Part shown: positions 1 to 10,963 of the stretch, piece by piece
Numbering within the stretch: the stretch's first letter is position 1
Layout of the letters: each line of letters starts with the position of its first letter
Assembly (NCBI GenBank): GCA_018806985.1
Contig: JADANN010000438.1
Span: 942,001 to 1,006,000 of the forward strand
Reading direction: 5' to 3'
DNA from: Angiostrongylus vasorum
Taxonomy: Eukaryota; Nematoda; Chromadorea; Rhabditida; Metastrongylidae
DNA: 64,000 bases
Notes under the pieces: generated by a model
Database searches by the model: none
What the model saw: the letters and a program-made list of their open reading frames with translations, nothing else
Told to the model about the DNA's origin: nothing
Position numbers and translations under genes: made by a program

Positions 1-104
1 TCATTGTAAAGGCCAAATATGCATTCAATCACCGCCAAACGATGCTTGCTGAAGTCGAATGCATGGCGCATCCCTCAGGGTATTGGAGCTCTATCCTTTA
101 TTCT
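1..104 (+). repeat. S1 SINE, 3' fragment at window edge
   Basis: This is the 3' part of the S1 family, which recurs at about 13.6, 36.1, 37.7, 47.0, 50.1 and 53.8 kb. It contains the family phrases GGCCAAATATGCATTCAATC and GAAGTCGAATGCATGGCGC and ends in the T-rich tail GCTCTATCCTTTATTC. The tRNA-like head lies outside the window. It is non-coding. Confidence 0.75.
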
Positions 105-1455
105 TTTTATTTATGAAGGCCGTACATTTTATATCTTCTTGATGTTTAATTTGAATCGAAGAGTTCACTGTTGGAATTATCTGTCTCTTAACTGAGACAT
201 CATTTCATCACTGAGTCTTGGACAACAACTCTTACGTACACTTTTTATAGCGAACCGATTCGAAAACTGAGGAGAGAAGCGAGACACCACTCGCGAAAGA
301 TGTGAAATTGTGTCGTGTCTCAGCACTGTGTTCTCCAGGATATCATTGCTTGAAATTCCAAGAAGAACATCTGTCCAACTTCAGTTCGTATTCTGACTTA
401 CTCTTTGTCGTCACTGTAAGCTCATAAATAACGCTTGCAGGACTTGAATACCCTAGAAGAAATCTTAGTAAGAGAAGTTACCGAACTAGACTACAACTTC
501 GATACTAATTCACCTCAACAACGACGAAAGGAGGTGATATTCGTAACCTATTCCGGCGAGTAACGAATCCATACTCGATCAAATGACACGTCTTTGAAAA
601 CTGAATTATACAAACTCTACATGTGGAAGTCCGCATAACATCGGTTTGTTTAAAATCCTTCTTATTGTGGCCTATTTGCGCAATTTGTCTTGTCCTTAAT
701 CCTCTCAGCGTTTTCATTTTTATTCCTGAATGCATTGAAGACTCTCAACATCCTTAAGTATTCATATCTTTTATTTTTTTTCTAGAATTTTATTGCCACT
801 TCTTTCATGTTGTACTTAACCTATAGGTTGTCCTTTCTATGACATTCGGCCTTGTTCAGTCATCACTCCCAAGTGCGGATCAATACTACCTACACTCATT
901 TTCATCTATGCGGTCTTTGACTTAACCCCAGATTATAAGGACCTTCATTTCTTCGACGGCAAGCGGTTTCGCAGTTTCTAACTCTCCAATGGCTGTTGAT
1001 TTATCATGTAAGTGAAGTACCGTGTAGTCGTCAAACTACAGTGGTGGTTTTAAACGTGAAAGGATTATGATGGTAAGTATTCTGTGAATAACACCTTACA
1101 ACTTTACTAGTTAAACTTTTACTTTGAAAAAATCAGGTATATGGCTTGTTCGACTATGAGGTCCTACAACGAGAACCTGGACCCACACGTTTTATCAGTT
1201 CTCGATATTGCTAACGTCATGTGTATTGGGCGAAACAAGGAAATTTCTACTATTATTTAATCCTGATGAGTTAATGAGTTGTTCTTGCTTAGCAAGCTTG
1301 TCTAGATCAAAAGGCACCTGCTAATGGACGTAGGCGTTTTTATTCATTAAGTGAAAAAAGCGATCCGTCGGAAAATATAATATCGTTCCCCGCCTAGATT
1401 CAATAAATAGGTTTTTCATTTAATCGGAATAGATTATGAACTGTACCAGTTTTTC
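105..1455. other. Gene-free stretch
   Basis: No exon with credible splice sites was found. A 76-codon minus-strand frame (505-735) has no recognisable domain or splice context. Nothing repetitive stands out. Confidence 0.4.
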
Positions 1456-1457
1456 CA

Positions 1458-1600
1458 ATCACAACAATGCTGAGATATTTGCAAAACTTCGGACCACAGG
1501 TGCATACGGTGAGGAACGAATGCGCTATCACTCTTCCCGGGGAGTAGCGCGTTCACCACCACACCATGCTGGTCCTTCGTTTTGCCTGTCTGTCAGCTAG
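1458..1600 (-). repeat. S3 SINE (tRNA-like head, AATATCTCAGCATCATTG body)
   Basis: On the minus strand this reads as the S3 consensus: a head with GGTGTGGTGGTGAACGCG, a B-box-like CGTTCGTTCC, then TTTTGCAAATATCTCAGCAT and GTTGTGATT. The same module occurs at least eleven more times in the window on both strands. It is a short retroposon without coding capacity. Confidence 0.75.
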
Positions 1601-3090
1601 TTCTATCAATCAGTGCCATCAGCAATCACCCGTCAACGGGATTGATCTGGGGAGCCCAAATTGGCAATGAACCCTTTTTATTTTTTATTTATTTAAAAGT
1701 TGACACTGTACTAGTTTTTTTTATTGTTGTTCGTATTTTTTCAAATGCTGCCTACGGTAGCTTTTTTTGCCCCCTTTTAGAGGGTTTTTTTTCCAGCAAT
1801 TTGAAACTGTTATACGTTTCCATATTTTCTTTGTGTTTTTGATCTGTTACATTATTTATTCGATCGGATGGGAATATTAAATCGTTATTTTATTGTCGAA
1901 CTCTCAACAAAAGCTTATTACTGTAGAGAAAAGGCATCTTATTTGATTTGGTCTATCTTTACGTGGGCGGACATCCTCGATTCTTCTGAACTCGGAAATC
2001 AATCCGTACGATCCGACGTTGGTGTGTGATTTCGACTTCATTCGGCCATTCGGCTACAACCGTCGAGTAGTACATTCATCGGCTGAAGCAGTTCATCTTA
2101 CCATCCTAGCCGTCGTCTTCTTCCGCAGCATCAGCTTCTTCTTCTGTCATGTCTCAATCCGTTTGCAGTGAATACTGTCGAAGTTCTTCATAACGATGGT
2201 GAGTTATTTCTGTTCTTCAGTGCCGTCTAATCCCTTCTACATCCCGTTAGCAGACATATATGAAATTCTGACGTGCATTCATGAAATATACGTTCGTTTT
2301 ATCTGCTTTTCGGACGTTGTCGTGTATTTCTTTGTTTTTTTATGTTTGAATAGGTACATGAGTTATGAGTGCTCATTTCTATTGGTGGTCCAACTCGAGA
2401 AAAACTCTAAACGAAAGCAAAATTCCTCGCTAGTTTCGTATAGAATGGAAATCTCTTGAATAGGAAACGAAAAAGAGCGAAGACAAAAACGACTCAATCT
2501 CTTGTGATTCGCTAAAGTAGTGCACTTTATTGAACAACGATTATTTTTCGTATATCCATGAAATCATCGCATTTCTCCACTTAACTAAATGGATCCTTTT
2601 TAAAAATTCTAGAAATTTCTAGAATGTACTTCGTTCAACTTTCTTAGTATGGATATTTAACGCGTTTGTGACTTCTGAGGTCCTTTCTAGGATAATGGAG
2701 TCTCCTGGGATTAGCTCATTATTGCATGGCCTTCCGAAAGAAAATGTTGAACGAAATCCACTTCGGATAAGATGAATAGCTGTTGTGGAGATGAACGCCC
2801 ACATGCTTCAATACATACATTTGAGTGGTTCGACACCCACGAAACGTCTATTCCCCAAAATTCAGGCGGATTGGCAATGACTTCCTTGTGAAAGGATTTC
2901 TGCTAAGGCCGGAATCCATTAGATATCTCTAACACCTACACGAAGTCGTGACTTCAATCGGAGTCATACGATGCGAAAACAAAAAGCCGTTTTCAACTTT
3001 AAATCAACATATCTCAGTTCGTAGTGAATCTTACTAACTGCAATAAGAACAACTAAAATCTGCAAATCTTGCCATCAGGATAGAAGTTCC
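1601..3090. other. Gene-free stretch, T-rich
   Basis: Mostly T-rich plus-strand sequence. A GTGAGT donor-like site follows GATG at about 2200, but all upstream frames are short and interrupted, so no exon is called. A 61-codon minus-strand frame at 2619-2804 is unsupported. Confidence 0.35.
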
Positions 3091-3119
3091 TTTGTTTTAC
3101 GACGGTGCAATTCTGATCT

Positions 3120-3438
3120 GCAGAAGTCCACGATATGCATTTCTTCCAGTTTTTTTACGCCAAGGCTCATATTTCAATTATGAAGCAAATGAGCAAGCAG
3201 AATTTCGCTTAACAGGACACGATGGTGTTCCCCCAGTGTGTCGTTCATGTGTTCAGCTGTCGGTTTTGCGTTAGAAATCTCGAAATTTACAGATTTAATC
3301 CTCGATTTTTTTGAAAACCCTAGTTCTGAACAGACTTTAATTTTAAGAGATACTGTACAAAAGTTATGTACCTTGCAACTAAGACGTACGATTAGCGCAA
3401 TAGGGCAAGGTCTCTTCTGTGATTCTTTAAGGTTCTGA
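3120..3438 (+). CDS. Weak candidate exon(s), family unknown
   Basis: Two overlapping open segments look more protein-like than their surroundings. The first reads through GSYFNYEANEQAEFRLTGHD and stops at 3274. The second follows a reasonable acceptor (AATTTACAG ending at 3292) and contains LILDFFENPSSEQTLIL and TVQKLCTLQLRRTISAIGQG, a pattern that could form amphipathic helices. No donor with a strong consensus is visible (GTTCTG at about 3431 is weak) and I recognise no family. It could equally be an eroded mobile-element fragment or chance. Confidence 0.22.
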
Positions 3439-3449
3439 ACTCGAAATAC

Positions 3450-3945
3450 TTTATTGATTGAGAAAATTATCAGTTGTTGAAAAAAAACCAGCTTCGTTGC
3501 GAAAGCGTTGAGAGAACAATTAATGGAGAACTGGACAAAAAATTGTAACCACTCACTGATACTGACATTTCCAGTGCCACTACTCTGGATATTTAGGACT
3601 GTGGTACGCTTTTTGAAGAAGACTGGTATTATTCATTTTATTAATAATAATAATATTATTGATTGACTTTAGCTACTTAAGTGATTAACTGCGGCAAATC
3701 ACGGCGACATGCTGTTGATTTTGCCTCGTATCATATTGGAGTCCGACTTGTTAGAAGAGTGTAGTCAGGGCGAACTAGTCGAGAATTTCGTAACGCGCTG
3801 ATTCACTAGTGATTCACTAGTCACCATTGAAATCCAAAAGGTACACTAATGTGAAGATTTTTTTCAAACTCTATTCGACCATTACATTTTTTATCGAGAA
3901 CACAGTCGATCCAATTATTAATGTGCCATGTATACGAACGCTAAA
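3450..3945. other. Gene-free stretch
   Basis: No coding, RNA or repeat signal recognised except a short TAATAATAATAATATTATT run near 3650 and a local duplication of GATTCACTAGT at about 3800. Confidence 0.4.
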
Positions 3946-3949
3946 CTGT

Positions 3950-4222
3950 CGAAGGTAAGGTGGGCCGGATGCACAATGCGGTATGAACAACAAGACCCGT
4001 CAGTGAGTGGATTCCTCTTGATGTCAAACGTACTGCAGGAATATCACTGACCCTATGGTCATAGTTCTTTACGAAAAACTTTAGAAGAAAGGTATGATAC
4101 TCAAAGACTTCCCTAAAGAGAGCAGAATCCAGTGGGTTTAGCGCGCAACATGGAGAAATGGAAGATTTACTGTCCCGCTCGAGTCACTCGGCGATCAACG
4201 GGATCTAATCGTCGCTGATTGT
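3950..4222 (+). pseudogene. RTE-clade LINE, stranded C-terminal fragment
   Basis: Conceptual translation with frameshifts and a stop gives the characteristic C-terminal tail of RTE reverse transcriptases: a degraded RW(A/V)GH-type block (reading RWAGCTMRYE), then a tract homologous to WIPRxVKR, then MEKWKIY and a terminal TRRSTGSNR-like end. It aligns block by block with the better copy at 10680-10963, including the shared bases CAGGAATATCACTGACCC. No RT catalytic core is present. This fits a 5'-truncated LINE insertion, or the end of a decayed one. Confidence 0.7.
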
Positions 4223-5515
4223 TATTCGTAACGACGAAAAAAATAGGTGCTAAACAATACTGTGATTGACTGATGCATATTTTCTAACTGCTTTCTGATT
4301 GGTCAACTCAAAAGAATGAATGACCGCTGTCGAATATTTCAGATCATCACGGATGCTTTCTAGTCGAATCCATCTTAACATCAATTTCATATAGACTGTA
4401 AACATTTACAAGGAACAGTATAATGCCGTATCGAATGGCTTTATTATCGTAGGCATTGTTCGATGGTTCAAGTTCGACGATCTAATCCGCAGTCAAAATT
4501 TCCTTATCTCAACTTCATTAATTGAAAATGAAGTTGTGGTAGCGATGTTTTGCTGATAAGTTTTTAACCATAGTCACTGTAACACGTTAACGAAAGTACA
4601 AATGGGAAGTGCCGTCACACTGTTGTTGATCCCATCATCGATAACATGAACTTATCCACGTGTCTCGAGTTCCATGACAAACGTCAATAGAAATACCTCT
4701 CTACAACCTTTTAAAGAGGTGTTGGAAAAAACCATCGAGTTAGAGAATTCGAGCTTCTAAATGGAATTAACTTTTTTTGGAGGTTTTTACACACGCAGCT
4801 CTTTTTTCTTCTTCTTTGGACTTCTCAATAAAGAAAATTTTACAGTGAAACATTTTCTGGTGGAAATAGGAGCACCATGTGGTTCTCAATACGCATTTGT
4901 GTTCATGTGAATAGTTGCAAAGTTCTCTATGATTTTGGCCAATCACGAGGGCGAGTAGCCGAAAACGTTCTACCAGTCACGTCACGAGCTCATTGACTCC
5001 ACTTTCGGTGATCGATTTATGCTGATCGGATTCAACTATATGCTTATCTGTTGTTTTATTCATGGCTGTTGCTCATGTGACGAACGTCTAGCCAGTTAGG
5101 CGCGAGAGCATTTGAGCCAACATGGGGGCGCAAACGGGTTGAACACGGACCAAAAGCGACGACGTATTTGCCATAACCTAAAAATTAAATGATTATCAAG
5201 GACATGTGAGGGAATTCTGGGTTGATCATATGACGAATCAACAACATAATTAATATGAAGGAATGCTATAAACTGTCCATGAGCCCTTTTTCGTCTTGTG
5301 TAAAGCCAGCCGTAAACAATCCATGGCGGTCCTCCTTTCAGAAACCCTGGAGGCAAAGGACTTCATACGAAACGTTTATTGGAGTTCTTCATATGCATGA
5401 AGTACTCATATACCATTAGTATTATCTTCTGATTTATTTCCTTTCATTTTATAAAAGGATTTTAGCTGAAAGTCATCATCTTTACAGATTAGTATTTGTT
5501 TGTTTTTATCTTTTT
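4223..5515. other. Gene-free stretch
   Basis: No supportable gene. An 86-codon minus-strand frame (5096-5356) has no domain I recognise. The sequence is unique and AT-rich. Confidence 0.4.
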
Positions 5516-5519
5516 TTCT

Positions 5520-5520
<1 letters not shown>

Positions 5521-5557
<37 letters not shown>

Positions 5558-5561
5558 TATG
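5521..5561. repeat. (TA)n microsatellite
   Basis: About 20 TA dinucleotides with one CA interruption near 5552. Confidence 0.95.
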
Positions 5562-5564
5562 ATT

Positions 5565-6625
5565 GATTTTCCTTAATAACGTGAGAGCACTTTAATAATT
5601 CAAATCATTGGCGACAATCTGTCAATGGATTCTATGAAGCATAACAAAACGTGCTCCAGTCTGGCTTTTCATATTGGAATTCGAACCATCAAGTGATCTT
5701 CGGCCAAATTACCACTTGCAGCGCAGGAAAATTCCTTAACAAAAAAAGCCTTTCCACGGATTTCCTTCAGATCAGATTCCTTCGGATTTTCTTCAGTTCG
5801 AAATGAATTATTCTGTGATATATTTGTTACAGTATGTGCTTTAGTTTCTATTCATTTTCGTCTTTTTCCCCTTCTTTTCCGGCGTTTTTTTCACTCCTTT
5901 TTTGCTTATTCCTTTCTTTCTTCTTTTACTTCATAATCACACTCCAGATCATAACCACGCTTACTGAATATCTACTGGGTTCTCCCGATGTCCGGGACTG
6001 AACCATGAACCACATATGTATTGCAGTTCACTTCAGGCGCACAAACTCACGCTAGACGCATTCCTTATTAAAGTATAATGCAACGAGTAGGTTAAATACT
6101 TATATGACCCTGTTCACATGTTATGTCGCCATGAGTCTGCTCACAGGGAGATCTCCTGCCCGTTATCCGCAAGGCAACATCGTACGTCTCTAGGTGCCCG
6201 ATAAGGGCTTAATCGTGAACCAAAAGCGACTTTTTGCTTCCTTGGGACGCAGATGGATCCAAAAGATGGACTCCCTGTTTCTGCTGCGCCAATTTGGCAC
6301 ATACTTTCTGCATTTATGACGCGTATTCATGCACGCGTGCGTGGGCTTGTTTTTTATTTGTGCGGATTGTATTCTACGAGTCAGTTCGCCCAAAAAGCCT
6401 GTAATCATAATCAAACGTTGTTCAAAAATCAAACAAGACGTGGTTAGGAGTCTTCTTATCTACTCTGGGAGAGATTGGCAAACTTCCTGTGAGCATACGC
6501 ACCCCCCCCATTCTTTTCATAGCTCAGCAGGCTATACGTTGGTATCGAATGCCAAACACTGCAAAATAATTTGGGCTTCATTCCCCTGACCCGGAAAGAG
6601 CCCCCCAGTACGGTATCGTCTGGTA
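5565..6625. other. Gene-free stretch, possibly RTE 5' flank
   Basis: The first half is T-rich. A B-box-like GGTTCAGTCCC occurs on the minus strand near 6000 and may mark another old tRNA-derived SINE, but no second copy was seen. From about 6100 to 6600 the sequence leads into the RTE pseudogene and may be its upstream region. Overlapping frames at 6190-6589 run on both strands and are not convincing. Confidence 0.3.
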
Positions 6626-6629
6626 AGAT

Positions 6630-7401
6630 GAGTACGGAAAGACTTAAAATCTCCTGGTCTGGACTAAGCGGACGATCTGTGCCTGCAATGCACGCTCACT
6701 TGAATCTGAGTCCAGCATAAAGCACTTGATCGTGCGCACAGCGAGGATAGGCTGAGATGAGAACACACCGGTCATTCAACGCTATGGTAGTGGACAAGAA
6801 CTGTTCCTGGAAACATCTGACGATGGAAAGTTGGCGTCGTCGGCATTCTTGTCAACACGAGTCCGACCGTGAATATCGATTCGTTCGACCAACTAACAAC
6901 CCAGGTCGGACGATTACGGTTGAAGCGATGTGGATCAGTACGGACTCTGATAATCTTCGTCATTTACGCACTATGACCATGACAAGGTCAAAGCGTTTTA
7001 GATCGATTTAGGATGTTCCACACTGAAGATATTATCTGTTTTAAGGTCATAACTAGAGATCTGAATGCTAAGATTGGACCCAGAAAAACTTCTGAAGATT
7101 ATTAGGTGTTTCATTTTGTCATGACTGCCCTTATCTCCACGATATCAGCGTCCATGGTCCAGTCAGCCGTACATTGCAGTTTGCTTACTGTCTTTCGTTT
7201 ATGAAATCCTCACTCGACTCATCCTAAGCAAGATTGACAGAACACTGTACGAAGGATAGCCATAAGAGCAAGCAGGGTTTCGAAAACGATCCACTACGAT
7301 GGACCAGATCCACTCTACAACAAGACTCATTGAAGTATCGCGAGAGTACAAGAGATCGCTCTGTCTCACTGTCTTCGATTTAAAGAAATCTTTTCGACTC
7401 A
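6630..7401 (+). pseudogene. RTE-clade LINE, 5' part: endonuclease and start of RT (degenerate)
   Basis: This is the upstream half of a non-LTR retrotransposon of the RTE clade. Reading across frameshifts, the apurinic-type endonuclease domain starts near 6669 with TICACNARSLESES. It continues with VGILVNTSPTVNIDSFDQLT (about 6835-6895) and the catalytic-region block RDLNAKIG (about 7055-7078), normally GDFNAKIG. After a large internal deletion the reverse transcriptase appears as YIAVCLLSFVYEILTRLIL (about 7170-7230), then EQAGFRKRSTTMDQIHS and VSREYKRSLCLTVFDLKKSF, with two stops between the blocks. The frame is cut at 7401 by the Penelope-like insertion and resumes at 9871. It is a dead copy. 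Confidence 0.85.
7392..7401. repeat. Left target-site duplication of the Penelope-like insertion
   Basis: TTTCGACTCA here is repeated exactly at 9871-9880. The RTE reverse transcriptase frame runs up to the left copy and continues from the right copy (LKKSF then DSIEKEAV), as expected for a target duplication around a nested insertion. Confidence 0.75.
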
Positions 7402-7456
7402 TCGAATTCTTGTTGAGCAAACGCGAGGTGTAATTTTTATTCTTCATTTACGAATA

Positions 7457-7490
7457 AGCTGACGTTTGGCGGATTTCGCCTTCCTCTGAC
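7457..7490 (-). ncRNA. Degenerate hammerhead-like motif in Penelope 3' region
   Basis: On the minus strand the order is CAGAGGA, then a hairpin GGCGAAATCCGCC, then AAACGTC. This matches the hammerhead layout of core box, stem II, GAAA box, two-pair stem III and cleavage triplet GTC, with a changed core base (CAGAGGA for CTGANGA) and a lost G in the GAAA box. Penelope-like elements are known to carry minimal hammerheads in their terminal repeats. This copy is probably inactive. Confidence 0.4.
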
Positions 7491-7679
7491 CTGGAAAGGT
7501 CTAGTTGACAGCAATCCCTCCATAACGAAACAGAGAAAACGCTAAACCAAGATTTCAATCACATTGAACACAGAATAGCTTCTTTGCACACTCACCGCTT
7601 CCTACGAGTCTTCCACTAAGTACGTTGCGTGGAGACCAACCGCACAGAGTTCACATGGAATCGTAATGTACCCATCTCA

Positions 7680-8178
7680 TCAGAATAACATGCCTATATA
7701 CTGCCCAATATCACGCGTGATAATTAGGCGTTCTTCCCAGCGGTTCATCTTCGGATTTTTGGAATTAATCCAAAACGCCTCGAGAGTTTTGCGCGCTTGT
7801 GTTCTCGATTCCTGTGCGAGGATCGCGAAACGTACTTCGAAGTCCTCCCCGTTATCTCTATGGGCCCTATACGTGCCTAATGGGGTATTTGCTTTACGTT
7901 TGCCGACTAGGTGTTGTTTTATGCGGACACATAGTGGTCTGCCCGTTTCGCCAATGTATTCGTCTCCGCACGCCTTACAGGAGATCAGATAAACTATAGC
8001 CGAGCTCATGCAATCACCATCTCTACCATTAGAGCAAACTATGCAATTTTGCGTTGCACATAGGCGGTCATATAGGCGGTTACGAACTAGCTGGCGCCTA
8101 AGAGTACTCGGTGGTATTTTAACTACGTTTACCGAATCGTCAAGACCCGCCCTTCTTAAGCAGCGTTTTATAGCTGCA
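7680..8178 (-). pseudogene. Penelope-like element: zinc-binding linker and GIY-YIG endonuclease
   Basis: This is the endonuclease module that nicks target DNA during Penelope retrotransposition. An open frame runs from about 8178 through RLCATQNCIVCSNGRDGDC, a Cys-rich linker typical of these elements. It continues into the GIY-YIG core: IVYLISCKACGDEYIGETGR with the arginine that follows, then RIKQHL, and later the conserved Glu/Asn region ARKTLEAFWINSKNP. The frame ends at 7680. The motif residues look intact, but this frame is out of phase with the preceding connector (8185-8433), so the polyprotein is broken. Confidence 0.85.
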
Positions 8179-8184
8179 TTTACA

Positions 8185-8504
8185 TCATTTGAGATGAAGG
8201 GCAGGATACGGGACCTTTTTATCGCTAAAGTTGTCGTTTGGGGGGCTAGGATTTCCTCTACACCTATCCCGAGCTACAGTTTCGTAGCCATTAGAAATGG
8301 CCATTTGCCGTGCCAAGTTCCGGGACTCCCTCTCCTGCTCTCTTCCCGTGCACACGTTGGTTGCTGTTCGAAACATGTTTCTTACAAGGGCCCTTTTTGT
8401 GTGAGAGGGGTGAGAGGAGAGGTGATGAACCAAGATGTTTTTACTACTTGGCTTTCGGTATCACTTCGTAATGTAGCCATTTTCTGATGGATTAATTTAG
8501 ACGT
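8185..8504 (-). pseudogene. Penelope-like element: RT thumb / connector region
   Basis: After the reverse transcriptase frame stops at 8505, the same protein continues one frame over. NWLPFLNV is followed by a stop, then NGYITK, another stop, then YRKPSSKNILVHHLSSHPSH and RALVRNMF. It ends near 8185 with DNFSDKKVPYPALHLK. The shift falls in an A-run near 8520. It links the RT to the endonuclease and is non-functional as it stands. Confidence 0.75.
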
Positions 8505-9777
8505 TCAGGAATGGAAGCCAGTTTTTTTCGGTTTCTCTTGGGTGAACTTGATATACTCTGACTGTTCGTTCAACAACTCGAAACAATTGTCCATTTCCTC
8601 TTGTGTTGAGCAAGAGACAAAACAGTTATCTGTATATCTACAGTAGAGTAACGGCCCGAGATCGTTCACTGGTGCTTCCACCTTAGACATAAACGCAATG
8701 GCAAGACTTGGTGCCAGTCGTTGTCCCATTGCCAACCCTCTTATTTGAGCGTAGTACTTTCCGGACCATCTGAAGATTGAGCAGCTCGAGCATTCTTTTA
8801 AGAGTGCCATCAACTGCTCTATCTTGAAGCCATACATGTTTATTTCTCCTTCGTGTCGCATCAGGAGTTCGAATATGGCTTGCATTGCGGAGTCATTCGA
8901 CACGTTTGTATAAAGGGCGCTAACGTCGAACGACTCCATCACGCACGCCCTGCTGGGCCGCGCCGTACGTAGACGATCCAGAAACATCTGGGTATTCGCA
9001 AGATGGGCTGGAATGTGTTTCAACAACTGGTTAAATATTAGGGTTAAAAGCCATGTTATCCTATCCGTTGGCCCGTCTACACAGCTAATCATTGCTCTAA
9101 CCTTAAACAATGATGGATCGGTAGACGCAAGATCATTGCTGGATACTAGCTTATGAGTTTTTATAAGCAAGTACAAGACGGGACATGTTGGCAAGTCAAC
9201 TTTCAGTTGAGGGATAAGTGATGGTTTTAAATCAGCAGCCCTTGCCATTTTGACCCATTCGTAGTTCAATTTTCGGTATTTACTTTTAAACTCCTTCTCA
9301 GATGATGGGCAATGAAGTGAAGCATCTTCAAGATGCTTTTTCGTTATCTCAACATCTAGCTGATGGGGAACTACAACAAACTCTCCACCCTTATCACTAA
9401 CGGATAGTCTTATGTTTTTCAATCTTATCAGCTCTCGTACCTCTCGCATACCACGTTTTTGCACTTCGGTGAGGTTGGAGCTGTATTTTTTTCGCGCGAT
9501 AGTGATTACGGACTTTGAAAGTTTCATTCGTAAACATCCGAAACTTGGGATCTTGTTGTTTAAAGAACGGGTGAGGAAATGGGGCTATTGTTAGGGCCCC
9601 CACTTGGTGTGGTTCGCACCTATTTTGCGTTTCATCTCTAGCTTTTTTTCGGAGTCTGTCTTGAAGCTCATATAAACTACATGCTAGCCTACGCAAGGTT
9701 ACCTTAGAAATGGTTTCAGATGGTGAGAAACTCGGTCCCAATTCTAATAACGGGCGCGCACCGTCAGGGAGAGTCAT
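8505..9777 (-). pseudogene. Penelope-like element: N-terminal region and reverse transcriptase
   Basis: The N-terminal part starts at an ATG at 9777 (MTLPDGARPLLELGPSFSPS). It loses frame near 9525, where the reading passes to the frame beginning KSVITIARKKYSS. RT blocks follow in order: LSVSDKGGEFVVV, PVLYLLIKTHK, VRAMISCVDGPTDRI, ESFDVSALYTNV (motif A), GLAMGQRLAPSLA (motif B) and CRYTDNCFVSCS (motif C). Motif C should read YxDD. The second aspartate is asparagine here (codon AAC), which would abolish catalysis in the known RT mechanism. The frame ends in TGFHS at a frameshift-induced stop. Confidence 0.88.
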
Positions 9778-9870
9778 GCCTCCCTAACACTGTTAGCCTT
9801 GAATTTTCTTCCACACTATTTATCCTACTGTGACCTGTTTGATGTTCGCTAGCGGTATTTCTGTGCGCTC

Positions 9871-10963
9871 TTTCGACTCAATTGAGAAAGAAGCAGTCAT
9901 GGAAGCCCTGGACAGTCAGGCAGTCCCTTGTCAGTATATAAAGTTTCTTCGTGAGCAATCTATGAATTTTGCAAGCAAAATGTGACTATTCTACGACTAA
10001 ATTAACATCGACGTCAAAGACGGGTTAGGTAAGGCAATACCATCTCGCCAAAATAATGTACTGCTGCTCTCCAGAACGTCATACGAAGATGGAGTGGAAC
10101 AACACGGAAGTGAAAATCGATGGTTGACATTTGCACCATCTTTTGCTTTGCTGATGAAATCGTTCTTATAACACTAACCATTAGCCAAGCGGAACGAATG
10201 ATTGCCTAATTTGATAGCGCCTGTGGAAAGATTAGTCTTCGACTAATTCTCACAAAAACGATGTTCGTGAAGAATCGACTGGTATCATATGTCCTATTCA
10301 CGCTGAGGGGAACGAATAACTGCGAATGCCACAGCAGGAAGTCAACATGATGAACGGCTTGGTCCCAAAGTTGACCAGAAGAAAGTGAGTGGCTTGGGGA
10401 GCTCTCAAGAGCATCGAGGTTGTAGTGAGGAGAAAAATGAACAGCCGACTCCTGGCACACCTTTTTGACTGTGGGATCCTTGCTGCGTTAATGTGTGTGT
10501 CAAAAATCTGGTCGCTACGTAAGCAATATGCAAGGCCACTCAGCATTACAGAACACGCAGTCGAAGGGACGATGTTAGGAGTAACCTTTACCACGCAAGT
10601 GAGGGAAGGGATCCGATAGAAACTCTGACCTACGCCAACGATCAGAAATCGAACACTCCATTTTATATGCTAAATTATTCGACAATAAGGTGGGTCGGAC
10701 ATGTAATGCGTACGGACGACAACCAAGGGACATGAGTCTTTAGTGACTGGATTCCTCGGGTTGTCAAACGTATTGCAGGAATATCACTGACCCGATGGTC
10801 AGCAGTTCTTCACGAAAACCTTAGAAGAAAAAGCATGATACTCATTGAGCCCCCTAGAACAAACAGAACTCTCTGGGTTACCTCTGTACGCGACAGGGAG
10901 AAATGGAAGATTTAATGGCATGGGTCACTCGACGATCAACGGGACGGCAGCTGGTACAGGTGA
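9871..10963 (+). pseudogene. RTE-clade LINE, 3' part: RT catalytic core to C-terminus (degenerate)
   Basis: This continues the RTE reverse transcriptase after the Penelope insertion: FDSIEKEAVMEALDSQ, CQYIKFLREQS, then the catalytic box as FADEIVLI at 10147-10170. The canonical box is FADD, so the second aspartate is now glutamate. Next come SQAERM, KISLRLILTKTMFVKN, WGALKSIEVVVRRKMNSRL, AHLFDCGILAALMCVSKIW, AVEGTMLGVTFTTQVREGIR, RWVGHVMRTDDN, WIPRVVKRIAGISLTRWSAV and RDREKWKI. It ends at a TGA at 10961-10963. Several frameshifts and stops show that it is dead. The order and spacing match RTE elements of strongylid nematodes as I know them. Confidence 0.85.

Larger units (their letters stand above)
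7402..9870 (-). mobile_element. Penelope-like element (RT plus GIY-YIG endonuclease), nested in an RTE LINE
   Basis: A 2,469-base element on the minus strand. Read 5' to 3' on that strand it has a short leader (9870-9778), an N-terminal region and reverse transcriptase (9777-8505), a connector (8504-8180), a zinc-binding linker and GIY-YIG endonuclease (about 8178-7680), and a 3' non-coding region with a hammerhead-like motif (about 7490-7457). This domain order is diagnostic of endonuclease-bearing Penelope-like elements. Several frameshifts and stops make it inactive. It interrupts the RTE pseudogene and has a 10-base target duplication. No upstream terminal repeat is visible, so it is probably 5' truncated. 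Confidence 0.88.

Noticed and set aside
7666..7992. 108-codon plus-strand frame and overlapping plus-strand frames at 8008-8487
   Set aside because: They are antisense shadows of the Penelope endonuclease and connector.
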